DNA of 64,000 nt from Bdellovibrionaceae bacterium UBA6502 (GTDB lineage: Bacteria; Bdellovibrionota; Bdellovibrionia; Bdellovibrionales; UBA840). The position numbers and the translations under genes were made by a program. Position 1 is the stretch's first letter. Each line of letters opens with the position of its first letter. The stretch spans positions 40,005 through 104,004 of the forward strand of contig DJMA01000041.1 of assembly GCA_002436415.1 (NCBI GenBank). The letters run 5' to 3'. The notes under the pieces were generated by a model. That model was not told where the DNA came from. It worked only from the letters and a program-made list of their open reading frames with translations, and made no database searches. Below, in pieces: positions 1 to 8,881 of the stretch.

Positions 1-2
1 AT

Positions 3-515
3 GGGGATTTGCGTTTTGAAGATAAGAATCTTTTAAATATGAAAGAAGATGAGTTGGCGAAATTTCGCTTAGAAAACTTAGGCTTTGTATTTCAATTTCA
101 TCAATTGATGGCTGAGTTTAGTGCTTATGAAAACGTTGAGCTTCCTTGTCGAATCGCCGGGCTCGGTAAATCGGAAACCAAAGAGCGAGTAGAGTATTGG
201 GCGGAAGCATTAGGTGTGGCACATCGACTTAAGCATTTTCCATCAGAGTTAAGTGGTGGAGAGCAGCAGCGAATTGCCATTGCCAGAGCTCTAGTTATGA
301 AGCCAAAATTGCTTCTGGCGGATGAACCTACGGGAAATCTGGACTCTGAGAATACCGCAAATACTGCTGAACTTTTAATCAAGCTCCATGAGGAGTATGG
401 AATCAGTATAGTGGCTGTTAGTCACGATGATGACTTCGCAAAGCGCTTTCCTCGCAGAAAAAGACTAATTGATGGTCATTGGGAGAAGATCGACCGCAAT
501 TTGCTTTTTCAATAG
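3..515 (+). CDS. lolD: LolD-type ABC transporter ATP-binding protein (5' end outside window)
   Basis: ATPase subunit of an ABC transporter, most likely the LolCDE complex that releases lipoproteins from the inner membrane. The reading frame is open to the window edge, so the Walker A motif and true start lie upstream. Visible in order: the Q-loop region (FVFQFHQLM), the ABC signature LSGGEQQR near base 249, Walker B LLLADEPTGNLD near base 309, and the H-loop (VSHDDDFA). The 'GEQQRIAIARAL' signature plus 'ADEPTGNLD' is typical of the LolD/MacB/FtsE group. Placement just upstream of bamA, skp and the lpx genes supports an envelope role and favours LolD over MacB. The family is certain; the exact subfamily is inferred. 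Confidence 0.85.
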   Translation, partial: GDLRFEDKNLLNMKEDELAKFRLENLGFVFQFHQLMAEFSAYENVELPCRIAGLGKSETKERVEYWAEALGVAHRLKHFPSELSGGEQQRIAIARALVMKPKLLLADEPTGNLDSENTANTAELLIKLHEEYGISIVAVSHDDDFAKRFPRRKRLIDGHWEKIDRNLLFQ

Positions 516-646
516 GCATAAAAGCTTCTTGTCGCACTGCTGGATGTTAGTCTTGTTTTTGACAAGAAGTAGCACCGCCTATAAGCTCCTAAGGAAGTTT
601 TATAAGTGTTCAAAACCATTCATTTTTTGTAGGACAGCATCGGTAT

Positions 647-2998
647 ATGACAGGCAACATTTTTCAGTTCTTCTTTCGTTCAAAGCTTATGTTTTTTTGC
701 CTATTTTTATTGGTGGGTAGTTTTATAGATTTAAGCAATCAACAGGTATCCATTTTTTCTAGTGCTTATGCGCAAGCAAGATTTAAAGCTGGGAAGATTT
801 CAATTACAGGAAATAAAAAAATTGAAGCAGAGGCGATTAAAAAACGTCTTGCTATCGAAGAGGGAATGAGTCTTGATTCAGCGAGAGTTCGGGAAGCCAT
901 TTCTAATGTTTTTGAAATGAATTACTTTTATGACGTAAAAGTGATTCGTACAAAAAGAGCTTCTTCCTACGACCTGCAATTTGAAGTGGTAGAGAAGCCT
1001 GCCATTATGAAGATTGACTTCGTTGACAACTCTGAGTTGGATGACGAAGAGTTAATGGAGGCCATTGATCTAAAGCAATACTCCATTTTGGATCGACAAA
1101 AGATTCGTGAAAGTGCAGAGAAGATTCAAAAGCTTTATGAGGACAAAGGTTATTTCTTAGCCAAGGTAAAAACTGAGGTGATTGAAGCCAGCGATCCTGA
1201 GCAAGGTGCTGCTTTAAACTTTATCGTAGGAGAAAATGAAAAAGTAGTTGTGCGTAAGGTAAACCTTATCGGTAACGAGCATCTGAGCGACTCAAATTTA
1301 AAATCCTTGATGCTAACTCAAGAGGGCGGCTTTTTTAGCTTTTTTTCTGATTCTGGTGGTTTCAAAGAAGAGATGTTTGATCGAGACTTACAAGTCTTAA
1401 ATCTTAGTTATTTTAACGAGGGTTTTATCCAGGTTAAGATTGATCGACCAGAAGTCTATGTAACTCCAGACAAGAAAAGCATTTATATCACCATTCGTAT
1501 TGAAGAAGGCATTCAATATAATGTAGGTAACATCGATTTCTCAGGGGATTTAATCTTTGATCGAGAAGACTTACTAAAAGAAGTAAATATCAAAGATCGC
1601 GAAGTGTTTTCTTACCAAGTTTTACAGGATGATTTGCGAGCTTTACAGGCGAAGTATGGTGATTTGGGTTATGCATTTGCCAATATAATTCCTCGCACAA
1701 GATACCGTGTTGAAGAAAAAAAAGTAGATATCGTTTTCGAAGTAGACAAAGGCAATAAGGTTTACTTTGGAGAGTTTAGTATCACTGGAAACACAAAAAC
1801 TCGCGACAAAGTGGTTCGCCGTGAATTAGTGGTTTTAGAAGGTGAGCTATATAACGAGACTAGAAAACGAGAGTCGGTAGCTAATATTCGACGTTTGGGA
1901 TTCTTTGATGATGTGGTTTTTAAACAAAAATCCCGACCAGAATCTCCTGAAATTTTAGATGTTGAAATCATCGTAAAAGAGCGTAACACCGGAAGTTTGC
2001 AGGTTGGAGCGGGTTATTCCAATCGTGATAGTTTCATTTTTAATGCTAACGTAACTGAGCAAAACTTGTTTGGTCGCGGTCAAAAGTTTGGTCTAAACAT
2101 TCAGTACGCAAAGACGACCAACACTTTCAAATTAAGCATGACTGAGCCTTACTGGAATGACTCTCAGTGGTCTGTGGGTGGAGAAATTTTCCAAATCGAT
2201 AACCGTGAAAACGATTTTAGACCGTATAAAGATTTAACTCGCGGTTTGGCTTTGAGGCTTGGTTATCCAATCGCAAAGTACTTACGAATCTATGGCGGTT
2301 ATCGCTTTGAAGACGTAGTAAATTTCTCAGTAGACTCCGAGGTAGATCCAAGTCTTTACCCGAGTGAATCTGTTTTGGGTGTAACCAATATTTTAACTGG
2401 TTCTATTGAATATGATTCAAGAAATGATCGTTTTTCACCAAGTGATGGACAGTTTGCAAGTTTAGGAATTTCGCATGCTGGTTTAGGTGGAGATCACGCC
2501 TACAACTCGGTAAACATTAAATACCAATACTTCAAAAATGTTTTTTGGGACGTAGTTTGGAGAAACAACTTAGTTCTTGGTTACATCTGGAATGATGGTG
2601 ATGAAGAGATCCCATTTAATAAGCTTTTCTTATTAGGTGGTGCTTATACACTTAAAGGTTATGACTACGGTAGCGTAGGTGAGAGACTGTTTGACTCTAT
2701 TAAAGGTGAGGATGTTCCTTTTGGTGGGGAAAGACAGGCCTATTATAACCTTGAGTTTGAATTTCCTTTAGTTAAGGAAGCAAACATTAAAGGTGTTGTT
2801 TTCTATGACATGGGATTTGCTTATACAGATTTAGACCCAGGTGAGAGCCTGAGTGATATTTTACAGAAAGATTATGGTTTTGGTTTTAGATGGTTTTCAC
2901 CGATTGGTCCGCTTCGTTTCGAATGGGGTACTGCGATCAATCCAAAAGACTATCATGACGATCGAAACTTTGAGTTTTCCATTGGTGCACCTTTCTAA
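647..2998 (+). CDS. bamA: BamA outer-membrane protein assembly factor
   Basis: 783-residue Omp85 protein that inserts beta-barrel proteins into the outer membrane. A signal peptide covers about residues 1-43 (ending SSAYAQA). Tandem POTRA repeats follow to about residue 440; the first begins near FKAGKISITGNKK and later ones carry the same 'I.F.GN..' openings. The barrel fills the rest and ends in a terminal Phe (IGAPF), the usual assembly signal. The conserved loop-6 VRGF/Y motif reads LKGY here, with Lys replacing Arg. The first ATG gives a long n-region; an in-frame ATG at 689 is an alternative start. It is followed directly by skp, as in many Proteobacteria. Confidence 0.95.
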   Translation: MTGNIFQFFFRSKLMFFCLFLLVGSFIDLSNQQVSIFSSAYAQARFKAGKISITGNKKIEAEAIKKRLAIEEGMSLDSARVREAISNVFEMNYFYDVKVIRTKRASSYDLQFEVVEKPAIMKIDFVDNSELDDEELMEAIDLKQYSILDRQKIRESAEKIQKLYEDKGYFLAKVKTEVIEASDPEQGAALNFIVGENEKVVVRKVNLIGNEHLSDSNLKSLMLTQEGGFFSFFSDSGGFKEEMFDRDLQVLNLSYFNEGFIQVKIDRPEVYVTPDKKSIYITIRIEEGIQYNVGNIDFSGDLIFDREDLLKEVNIKDREVFSYQVLQDDLRALQAKYGDLGYAFANIIPRTRYRVEEKKVDIVFEVDKGNKVYFGEFSITGNTKTRDKVVRRELVVLEGELYNETRKRESVANIRRLGFFDDVVFKQKSRPESPEILDVEIIVKERNTGSLQVGAGYSNRDSFIFNANVTEQNLFGRGQKFGLNIQYAKTTNTFKLSMTEPYWNDSQWSVGGEIFQIDNRENDFRPYKDLTRGLALRLGYPIAKYLRIYGGYRFEDVVNFSVDSEVDPSLYPSESVLGVTNILTGSIEYDSRNDRFSPSDGQFASLGISHAGLGGDHAYNSVNIKYQYFKNVFWDVVWRNNLVLGYIWNDGDEEIPFNKLFLLGGAYTLKGYDYGSVGERLFDSIKGEDVPFGGERQAYYNLEFEFPLVKEANIKGVVFYDMGFAYTDLDPGESLSDILQKDYGFGFRWFSPIGPLRFEWGTAINPKDYHDDRNFEFSIGAPF

Positions 2999-3015
2999 GA
3001 ATAAGGAGAAAGAGA

Positions 3016-3531
3016 ATGAAGAAAATAATTGGAATTTTTTTGGTATGTTTGATCGGGCTTCCTGCTTTTGCTGAAATGAAAATGGGAGTTGTAGATATTC
3101 GTAAAGCCATTTCTACAGTGACAGCTGGTAAAGCTGCTATGGAAAAAATCAAAAAAGAGTTCAAAGCGAAAGAAAAAGAGTTTCAAGCAAAAGAGAAGAA
3201 ACTTTTAGATATGAAAAAAGACATCGAGAAAAAAGCAGTTGCTTTAAGCGATGATCAAAAAAGAGCGAAAGCAATGGAGTTTCAACAAAAAATGGTGGCT
3301 TTCCAAAACGAAGTTAGAAAAAGCCAAGAGGCAATTGCTCTTCGTGAACGTGAATTAACTGCGCCAATTTTGCAAGAGTTAGAAAAGCAAATCGCTGTTT
3401 TGGCTAAAGAAAAAGGTTTGGCAATGGTTTTTCAAAAAGCAGAGCAAAACATTGTGTATGTGGATAAAAAACACGATTACACAGATTCATTGGTTGAAAA
3501 ATTCAATGCTAGCTACAAAGCAAAGAAGTAG
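3016..3531 (+). CDS. skp: OmpH/Skp family periplasmic chaperone
   Basis: 171-residue Skp-like chaperone that holds unfolded outer-membrane proteins in the periplasm on their way to BamA. A signal peptide (MKKIIGIFLVCLIGLPAFA) is followed by a short beta segment with the typical 'MGVVDIRKAIS' opening. A long charged coiled-coil, rich in K/E/Q, spans about residues 40-105 and forms the tentacles, and the final part returns to the beta body. It starts 17 bases after the bamA stop behind a good AAGGAG ribosome-binding site, so it is very likely cotranscribed with bamA. A possible terminator follows at 3570-3600. Confidence 0.9.
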   Translation: MKKIIGIFLVCLIGLPAFAEMKMGVVDIRKAISTVTAGKAAMEKIKKEFKAKEKEFQAKEKKLLDMKKDIEKKAVALSDDQKRAKAMEFQQKMVAFQNEVRKSQEAIALRERELTAPILQELEKQIAVLAKEKGLAMVFQKAEQNIVYVDKKHDYTDSLVEKFNASYKAKK

Positions 3532-3569
3532 TCTTAGATCAAATTTTAAAGATCTAGTTAAAAACAAAT

Positions 3570-3600
3570 GGTTTAGGGGGTAAAAGCCTTAAACCTTTTT
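3570..3600 (+). terminator. Possible intrinsic terminator between skp and fabZ
   Basis: GGTTTAGG (3570-3577) can pair with CCTTAAACC (3587-3595) with one bulged base, and five T residues follow directly. The stem is only moderately strong, so it may attenuate rather than stop transcription into fabZ-lpxA. Confidence 0.45.
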
Positions 3601-3632
3601 GTGTTTCAAGGCTTTGAAAAAAGGGGCTTAAT

Positions 3633-4130
3633 ATGTCGACTGAAATTAATTTAGATTTGGAACTACCTGTGTTTTCTTCACAACTCGAAAAAATACTACC
3701 ACATCGATATCCATTTTTGTTAATCGATCGTTGGTTGGAAGTTTCTGGGGGAAGTGTTGAAAACAGAACGGGGAGAAAAGTGAAGGCTTTGAAAAACCTA
3801 ACCAATAACGAAGCTTTTTTTCAAGGACACTTTCCAGGGAATCCAATTATGCCAGGTGTTTTGAGTTTGGAGGCATTGGCACAAACTTCTGCATTGTGTG
3901 CCTACATTCCTTTGGCGGATAAAAACTATGAGTTTTATATTGTTTCAGCAGATAAAGTACGTTTTCGTCGACAAATTGTTCCTGGGGATCAGTTAGAGTT
4001 AGAAGTAGAAGTTTTAAAGGATCGTAAAAGAATGATTCTTTTTCAAGGTAAGGCCTTTGTAGATGGTGAGTTGGCCACAGAAGCGCAGTTCATGGCTCAG
4101 GTTTTAGTGAAAGATAAGAAAGTAAATTAA
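3633..4130 (+). CDS. fabZ: (3R)-hydroxyacyl-ACP dehydratase FabZ
   Basis: 165-residue hotdog-fold dehydratase that removes water from 3-hydroxyacyl-ACP in type II fatty acid synthesis. The family signature is present: 'LPHRYPFLLIDR' near residue 25, and the active-site segment GHFPGNPIMPG with catalytic His followed by Glu in 'SLEALAQ'. It lies immediately upstream of lpxA, the classic arrangement, because both enzymes draw on the same 3-hydroxyacyl-ACP pool and set the fatty acid versus lipid A balance. AAGGGG precedes the ATG. Length is normal to slightly long for the family. Confidence 0.95.
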   Translation: MSTEINLDLELPVFSSQLEKILPHRYPFLLIDRWLEVSGGSVENRTGRKVKALKNLTNNEAFFQGHFPGNPIMPGVLSLEALAQTSALCAYIPLADKNYEFYIVSADKVRFRRQIVPGDQLELEVEVLKDRKRMILFQGKAFVDGELATEAQFMAQVLVKDKKVN

Positions 4131-4142
4131 AGGAGAAGGTTC

Positions 4143-4922
4143 TTGATTCACAGTAGTAGTATTATTTCTGATCAAGCGGAAATTGGAGAAGGCGTAGAGA
4201 TTGGCCCATTTTGTATTGTACGTGGAAAGGTTAAGATTGGTGCTGGTAGTAAATTATTGAGCCACTGTATTTTAGGAAATGATCACGGCTATATAGAGAT
4301 TGGTAAAAACAATGTTCTCTACCCACATTCCGTAATTGGTGAGGTTCCTCAAGATTTAACTTATGATGGTCAAGAAACTAAGTTGATCATTGGTGATAAT
4401 AATAAAATTCGTGAAGGCTCAAACATCAATACCGGTACGGTAAAAGGTGGTGGTCTTACAAAAATTGGTTCTGATAATTTAATTATGTCTATGGTCCATA
4501 TTGGTCACGATTGTCATATTGGTGATGATGTTGTTATAGCTTCTTCTTCCAATTTAGCAGGTCACTGTGAAATCGGTGACCATGTGAAAATTGGTGGAAT
4601 GGTTGGAGTGACGCAGTTTTGTCGCTTGGGAGAACATGCTTTTATTGCTGGTGTGACAGCCATCAATAAAGACATTCTCCCATACACAATCGCTCAAGGA
4701 AGTTGGGCGACTATGAGAGCACCGAATCGTGTAGGGATGGAAAGATCTGGTTTTTCGAAAGAAGAAATTCAAGAAGTAACCAGAGCCATACGAATCCTGA
4801 CTCGTGGTGGACATACAAGAGAAGAGTCTTTAGAGAGAATTAAAAAAGAATGTAAAATGCTTCGTACCGTGGAGCGTGTGATTGAGTTTATTGACTCAAG
4901 TGAAAGAGGCTTAGCTATATGA
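4143..4922 (+). CDS. lpxA: Acyl-ACP--UDP-amino-sugar acyltransferase LpxA
   Basis: 259-residue left-handed beta-helix acyltransferase that catalyses the first step of lipid A synthesis in the cytoplasm. Hexapeptide repeats fill residues 1-190 (IGEGVEIGPF, IGDDVVIAS, IGDHVKIGG), and the catalytic His lies in the 'VHIGHDCHIGD' segment. A helical C-terminal domain follows. The start is TTG behind AAGGAGA. The 3' end overlaps the next gene by 4 bases (ATGA), indicating translational coupling. Because the next gene resembles GnnA, the acceptor may be UDP-GlcNAc3N, giving an amide-linked acyl chain; this is inference. Confidence 0.95.
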   Translation: MIHSSSIISDQAEIGEGVEIGPFCIVRGKVKIGAGSKLLSHCILGNDHGYIEIGKNNVLYPHSVIGEVPQDLTYDGQETKLIIGDNNKIREGSNINTGTVKGGGLTKIGSDNLIMSMVHIGHDCHIGDDVVIASSSNLAGHCEIGDHVKIGGMVGVTQFCRLGEHAFIAGVTAINKDILPYTIAQGSWATMRAPNRVGMERSGFSKEEIQEVTRAIRILTRGGHTREESLERIKKECKMLRTVERVIEFIDSSERGLAI

Positions 4923-5866
4923 AAAAATTAAGAACCGCCGTTGTCGGAGTAGGTTATCTGGGAAGGTTCCATGCGCAAAAGCATGCGGCCAGTGAGCACA
5001 GTGATTTGATAGCTGTTGTTGATAGTAACGAAGCTCGTGCAAAGGAAGTTGCAGAGGAGTTGGGCTGTGCCTGGTTTCGAGATGCTTCCGAGCTAATTGG
5101 TAAGGTAGATGCAGTTAGCATCGCTGCTGTTACTCAAATGCATTATGACTTGGCCAAGTTATTTTTAGAAAACAATATCCATGTTTTGGTTGAAAAACCA
5201 ATAACCGCAGATTCTAGCCAAGGCCAAGAATTATGTGAGTTAGCTAAGAAAAATTCATTGAAGCTGCAGGTTGGACATATCGAGCGTTTCAACCCAGCTC
5301 TACAGTCTGTGAAAGAAAAGTTACGTGCAAAGCCGCTTTTTATTGAGGTGCATAGACTTGCTCCTTTTAAGCCCAGAGCTACTGATGTAGATGTGGTTTT
5401 GGATTTAATGATTCATGATTTAGACGTAATTTTATCTTTAGTAGATAGCCCTGTGAAAGAGGTTAAAGCGGTTGGTGTGCCTGTCTTAACGAAAGCGGTA
5501 GATATTGCAAATGCGCGTTTGGAGTTTGAGTCTGGTACAATTTGTAATTTGACAGCCAGTCGTGTTTCGCAGTCGGCGCAAAGAAAGTTTAGAGTATTTC
5601 AAGAGGCTCAATATCTATCCATTGATTTTGGAAATGGTGAAGTTGGTTTGAGTACCAAAAAAGAACCTGAAAATGAGGGTAGTCTCGCGATCGATCATGA
5701 AACTTGGAATCTTGAAAAAGAAGACGCTTTGTTTTTAGAAACAGAAAGTTTTTTCAAGGCCATTTTACAAGATAAAGAAGTAGAAGTGAGTGGAGAAGAT
5801 GGCTTAGAAGCTTTAGCTTTGGCCGAAAAAATTAGTCAATTAGCTAGAGAGTCGAGTGCAAAATAA
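4919..5866 (+). CDS. gnnA: Gfo/Idh/MocA oxidoreductase, GnnA-like
   Basis: 315-residue NAD(P)-dependent sugar oxidoreductase. The Rossmann motif VVGVGYLGRFHA opens the protein; 'VLVEKPIT' (the EKP catalytic lysine segment) is near residue 97; 'GHIERFNPA' and 'DLMIHDLDVIL' are typical of the UDP-GlcNAc 3-dehydrogenase (GnnA) group. It is inserted between lpxA and lpxB with coupled overlaps on both sides, a placement known from Acidithiobacillus, where GnnA/GnnB make UDP-GlcNAc3N for amide-linked lipid A. No GnnB aminotransferase is adjacent here. Oxidoreductase family is certain; the GnnA assignment rests on context and motif similarity. Confidence 0.75.
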   Translation: MKKLRTAVVGVGYLGRFHAQKHAASEHSDLIAVVDSNEARAKEVAEELGCAWFRDASELIGKVDAVSIAAVTQMHYDLAKLFLENNIHVLVEKPITADSSQGQELCELAKKNSLKLQVGHIERFNPALQSVKEKLRAKPLFIEVHRLAPFKPRATDVDVVLDLMIHDLDVILSLVDSPVKEVKAVGVPVLTKAVDIANARLEFESGTICNLTASRVSQSAQRKFRVFQEAQYLSIDFGNGEVGLSTKKEPENEGSLAIDHETWNLEKEDALFLETESFFKAILQDKEVEVSGEDGLEALALAEKISQLARESSAK

Positions 5867-7010
5867 AAACGAAGTTTTAGTCATTTCCGCCGAAGCCTCC
5901 AGTAACCTTTATGCTCAAAGATTACTGGAGCTGTCTGCTAGCGAAGAAGCTCCCATTCATTATTGGGGTGTTGGTAACCAAGATATGATTGATCTTGGTT
6001 TTGAGGCTCTAGGTCGTGCCGAAGATATGGCAGTGATGGGTTTTCAAGAGGTGTTAAAACACTATCCTTTTATAAAAGGAATCTATAACAATATTCTAGA
6101 GCAAGTTGATAAACGTCAAACCAAAGTGGCTCTTTTAATGGACTATGCTGAGTTTAATATGAAGTTGGCAGGGGAGCTTAAAAAACGTGGAGTGAAGGTG
6201 TTGTTTTATATTGCTCCACAGATTTGGGCTTGGCGCCAGGGACGAGTTAAAAAACTAAAGGCGAGCATTGAAGATTTATTGTGTATTTTTCCTTTTGAAG
6301 AAAAGTTTTACCAAGAGCACGGAGTGCCTACTAATTTTGTAGGACATCCTTTGTTGGATGAAATTGAAGATAAGTTTTTTGATTTGCAGGAGAGAAATAT
6401 CTACCGTATGCAATTGGGCTTGACCGAAAACCAAAGGGTTCTTGCCTTGATGCCTGGTAGTCGAAAGTCTGAAATTTCTTTGAACTTTAGAACACAATTA
6501 GACACAGCCAAACTTTTAAAGAAACAAGATCCTAGTGTAGCCGTCGTGGTTTTAGCTGCACCAGGTATGAATTTAGATCTTTTAAAAGAATATGTTCGAT
6601 CGGATGATCCAGAGTTTCTTTTTATTCAAGATCGTCCCTTTAGAATGTTAAGTGTTTGTGATTTTGCATTGGTTTCTTCTGGAACGGCTACTTTAGTAAC
6701 TGGTTTGATGAAAAAACCAATGGTAGTCATGTACAAAATGAAACCTGTGAGTGCTTGGCTTGCTAAGAAGTTGGTGAGTAAGAACAATCCATATTTTGCC
6801 ATGGTGAATTTAATTTTTGGTAAAGAGCTAATGCCAGAGTTCTTTCAAGAAAAAGCAAATCCAAAGGATCTAGCAAAAAGCATTAGTGCTTCTTGGTTTG
6901 ATTCATCAGTCTATCAAAACACCCTAGAAGAACTAGAAAAGCTTCCAGCCCTTTTAGGTAAAAAAGGTGCCACCAAAAGAGTGTTAGATGTGTTGAGGGA
7001 AAAGTTGTGA
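5856..7010 (+). CDS. lpxB: Lipid-A-disaccharide synthase LpxB
   Basis: 384-residue GT19 glycosyltransferase that joins lipid X and its UDP precursor into the tetraacyl disaccharide at the inner membrane. Family marks are the N-terminal 'ISAEASSNLYA' (GExSGD-like, diverged), 'WGVGNQDM' and 'AVMGFQEVL', 'YIAPQIWAWRQGRVKKL' near residue 115, and 'LMPGSRKSEI' near residue 200. The C-terminal 'SGTATLVTGL..KPMVVMYKM' motif is also present. The GTG start overlaps the gnnA-like gene by 11 bases, and the stop overlaps lpxK by 4, so this is a tightly coupled operon. Confidence 0.95.
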   Translation: MQNKNEVLVISAEASSNLYAQRLLELSASEEAPIHYWGVGNQDMIDLGFEALGRAEDMAVMGFQEVLKHYPFIKGIYNNILEQVDKRQTKVALLMDYAEFNMKLAGELKKRGVKVLFYIAPQIWAWRQGRVKKLKASIEDLLCIFPFEEKFYQEHGVPTNFVGHPLLDEIEDKFFDLQERNIYRMQLGLTENQRVLALMPGSRKSEISLNFRTQLDTAKLLKKQDPSVAVVVLAAPGMNLDLLKEYVRSDDPEFLFIQDRPFRMLSVCDFALVSSGTATLVTGLMKKPMVVMYKMKPVSAWLAKKLVSKNNPYFAMVNLIFGKELMPEFFQEKANPKDLAKSISASWFDSSVYQNTLEELEKLPALLGKKGATKRVLDVLREKL

Positions 7011-8026
7011 AGCTTCTTCTAAAGGGATTGAGCCCAATTTACTATTCAGCCACGAAACTACGTAATAAGCTTTATGATAAGCAAATACTCGAAACCGTAA
7101 AGTTAAATACTCCTGTGGTTTGTATTGGTAACATTTCCTTTGGTGGTAGTGGCAAGACTCCTTTTACTCGTTGGTTGTGTTTGCAAGATGCACTTGTAGA
7201 TAAAAACATCGCAATAGTAAGTCGTGCTTACCGAGCAAAGTATTCTGGTGATTTTTTAAAGTTAGAAGAAAAACATTTTCAGCAACCAGAGAATTACGGT
7301 GATGAAGCATGTATGTTAGCTTCTAGTTTGCCCAATGTGGATGTTTATATAACCAATAACAAATCTAAGGCTTGTGAAAAATTAGTGGCCAATAGCTCTT
7401 ATGATATCATATTGGTTGATGATGGCTTTCAGCATCGACGTTTAGAGAGAGACTTAGATATAGTTTTGCTGGATACCAGTGTAGGCATTGAGAGTTATAA
7501 CCGATTTCCCAAAGGAGAGTTAAGAGAGGATCTTTCTGGATTAGAAAGAGCAGATGTCTTGGTCTACAGTAAGGCCACAACAGCAACTCCTTCTTTAATG
7601 GATCGTTTAGTTAACTACACCCATGATAAAGCACAGATGGTTATGGGTTTTGATTTAGGATCACCAAGTAGAGTGACGCCTAATGATAGCCTTGAAATTT
7701 TGGAAAAGAGTTTTTTAAACTATATATTGGTGACAGCGGTAGGGAATCCAAAGCAAGTTGAGGAAAGCTTTAAAAAATCATTTGGTGAGGCCAAAGATAA
7801 ATTAATTTTTAAAGACCACCATTCTTTTTCTTCCTTAGACATCGACATGATTCTACATGTAATGGAGAAGAAAAAGGCCAAGTACATTTTGTGTACAGAA
7901 AAAGATTATTTAAAAATCCGTAATAAAATGAAAAACAGTAGCAGTCTTTATTTCGTACCTCAGGATTATAAATTACTCGCTGGAAAAGAGGAATTGGATG
8001 AAAAGCTTAGGGCTCTTTTTTCTTAA
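7007..8026 (+). CDS. lpxK: Tetraacyldisaccharide 4'-kinase LpxK
   Basis: 339-residue membrane-associated P-loop kinase that phosphorylates the 4' position of the lipid A disaccharide. The Walker A segment is 'GNISFGGSGKTPF' near residue 43. 'LVDDGFQHRRLERDLDIVLLD' near residue 140 is the family hallmark, and 'GELREDLSGLERADVL' follows. Start is GTG within a GTGA overlap with lpxB. Its presence is notable if the organism resembles Bdellovibrio, whose lipid A is reported to carry mannose instead of phosphates; the kinase product could be an intermediate. Confidence 0.94.
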   Translation: MKLLLKGLSPIYYSATKLRNKLYDKQILETVKLNTPVVCIGNISFGGSGKTPFTRWLCLQDALVDKNIAIVSRAYRAKYSGDFLKLEEKHFQQPENYGDEACMLASSLPNVDVYITNNKSKACEKLVANSSYDIILVDDGFQHRRLERDLDIVLLDTSVGIESYNRFPKGELREDLSGLERADVLVYSKATTATPSLMDRLVNYTHDKAQMVMGFDLGSPSRVTPNDSLEILEKSFLNYILVTAVGNPKQVEESFKKSFGEAKDKLIFKDHHSFSSLDIDMILHVMEKKKAKYILCTEKDYLKIRNKMKNSSSLYFVPQDYKLLAGKEELDEKLRALFS

Positions 8027-8873
8027 ATCGATCAGTTATTTAATTTATTTAATGTCTAGAAAACTCCGCTTAGCCTTGGGGAGTTTTTTTGGAATTTTGT
8101 GGTTTGATATTTTAAGACTGCGAAGGGATGTGTTGGATGAAAATATTCAAATCGCATTTCCTGAAATGCCGTATCCTGAGAGGAAGAGAATTGCCAGAGA
8201 ATCTTGTAAAGGAATGGGGAAGGCGCTGATTGAGTATTTTTTATTTCCTCATGTAAATGCTGATAATATCGATGACTATTTTGTCTGTAAGAACTGGCAT
8301 GTTTATGAAGACTTGAAAAAGCAGAATAAAGGCGTCTTGGTTTTGTCTCTACATTTGGGCTCTTATGACTTTTTATCCGTTTTCTTAGCCTTGAAGGGAA
8401 TGGATTTACATTTGATTTCTAAAGAGATGAAAGTGCAGTGGTTAAATGATCTTTGGTTTGGTTTAAGAAAGTCCAAGGGATTAAAATATATTTCTGATCG
8501 AAAAGCTAAATTTGATATCATCAAAGCACTCAAAAAGAAGGCCGCCGTTGCTTTTATTATAGATCAGTTTACCGGACCACCCATTGGCATCGAATCAACC
8601 TTCTTTGGTAAGAAAACGGGAAGTGCTCGCGGCCTGGCTTTGTTTCATGCTTGGACAAAGGCACCTGTATTGCCAATCTATAACTTTCGTCGAGATGATG
8701 GAAAGATTGAAGTGGTCTTTGGGGAGCCAGTTTCTCTAGAAGAAGCAGAGGATAGAGATCAAACGGTTGCTTTGATGACGCAAAAGTACAATACTGTTTT
8801 AGAGAACATAATTCGAGAACATCCCGAACAGTGGTTGTGGGTTCATCGCCGCTGGAAGGAATTTAAGTACTAG
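7998..8873 (+). CDS. Lipid A late acyltransferase family (LpxL/HtrB-like)
   Basis: 291-residue lysophospholipid/lauroyl acyltransferase that adds secondary acyl chains to lipid A. An N-terminal hydrophobic anchor (residues 3-20) is followed by the HX4D catalytic motif as 'HLGSYD' near residue 117, and 'FIIDQFTGPPIGIESTFFGK' is the conserved acceptor-site block. It overlaps lpxK by 29 bases and starts behind GAGGAA. It ends with 'HPEQWLWVHRRWK', the standard C-terminal motif. LpxL and LpxM type cannot be separated by eye. Confidence 0.9.
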   Translation: MKSLGLFFLKSISYLIYLMSRKLRLALGSFFGILWFDILRLRRDVLDENIQIAFPEMPYPERKRIARESCKGMGKALIEYFLFPHVNADNIDDYFVCKNWHVYEDLKKQNKGVLVLSLHLGSYDFLSVFLALKGMDLHLISKEMKVQWLNDLWFGLRKSKGLKYISDRKAKFDIIKALKKKAAVAFIIDQFTGPPIGIESTFFGKKTGSARGLALFHAWTKAPVLPIYNFRRDDGKIEVVFGEPVSLEEAEDRDQTVALMTQKYNTVLENIIREHPEQWLWVHRRWKEFKY

Positions 8874-8881
8874 TTGGTGAT

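Noticed and set aside
525..569. Inverted repeat CTTCTTGTC / GACAAGAAG after lolD, with a competing TCTTGT/ACAAGA hairpin
   Set aside because: 27-base loop and no T tract; cannot be called a terminator or attenuator with confidence.
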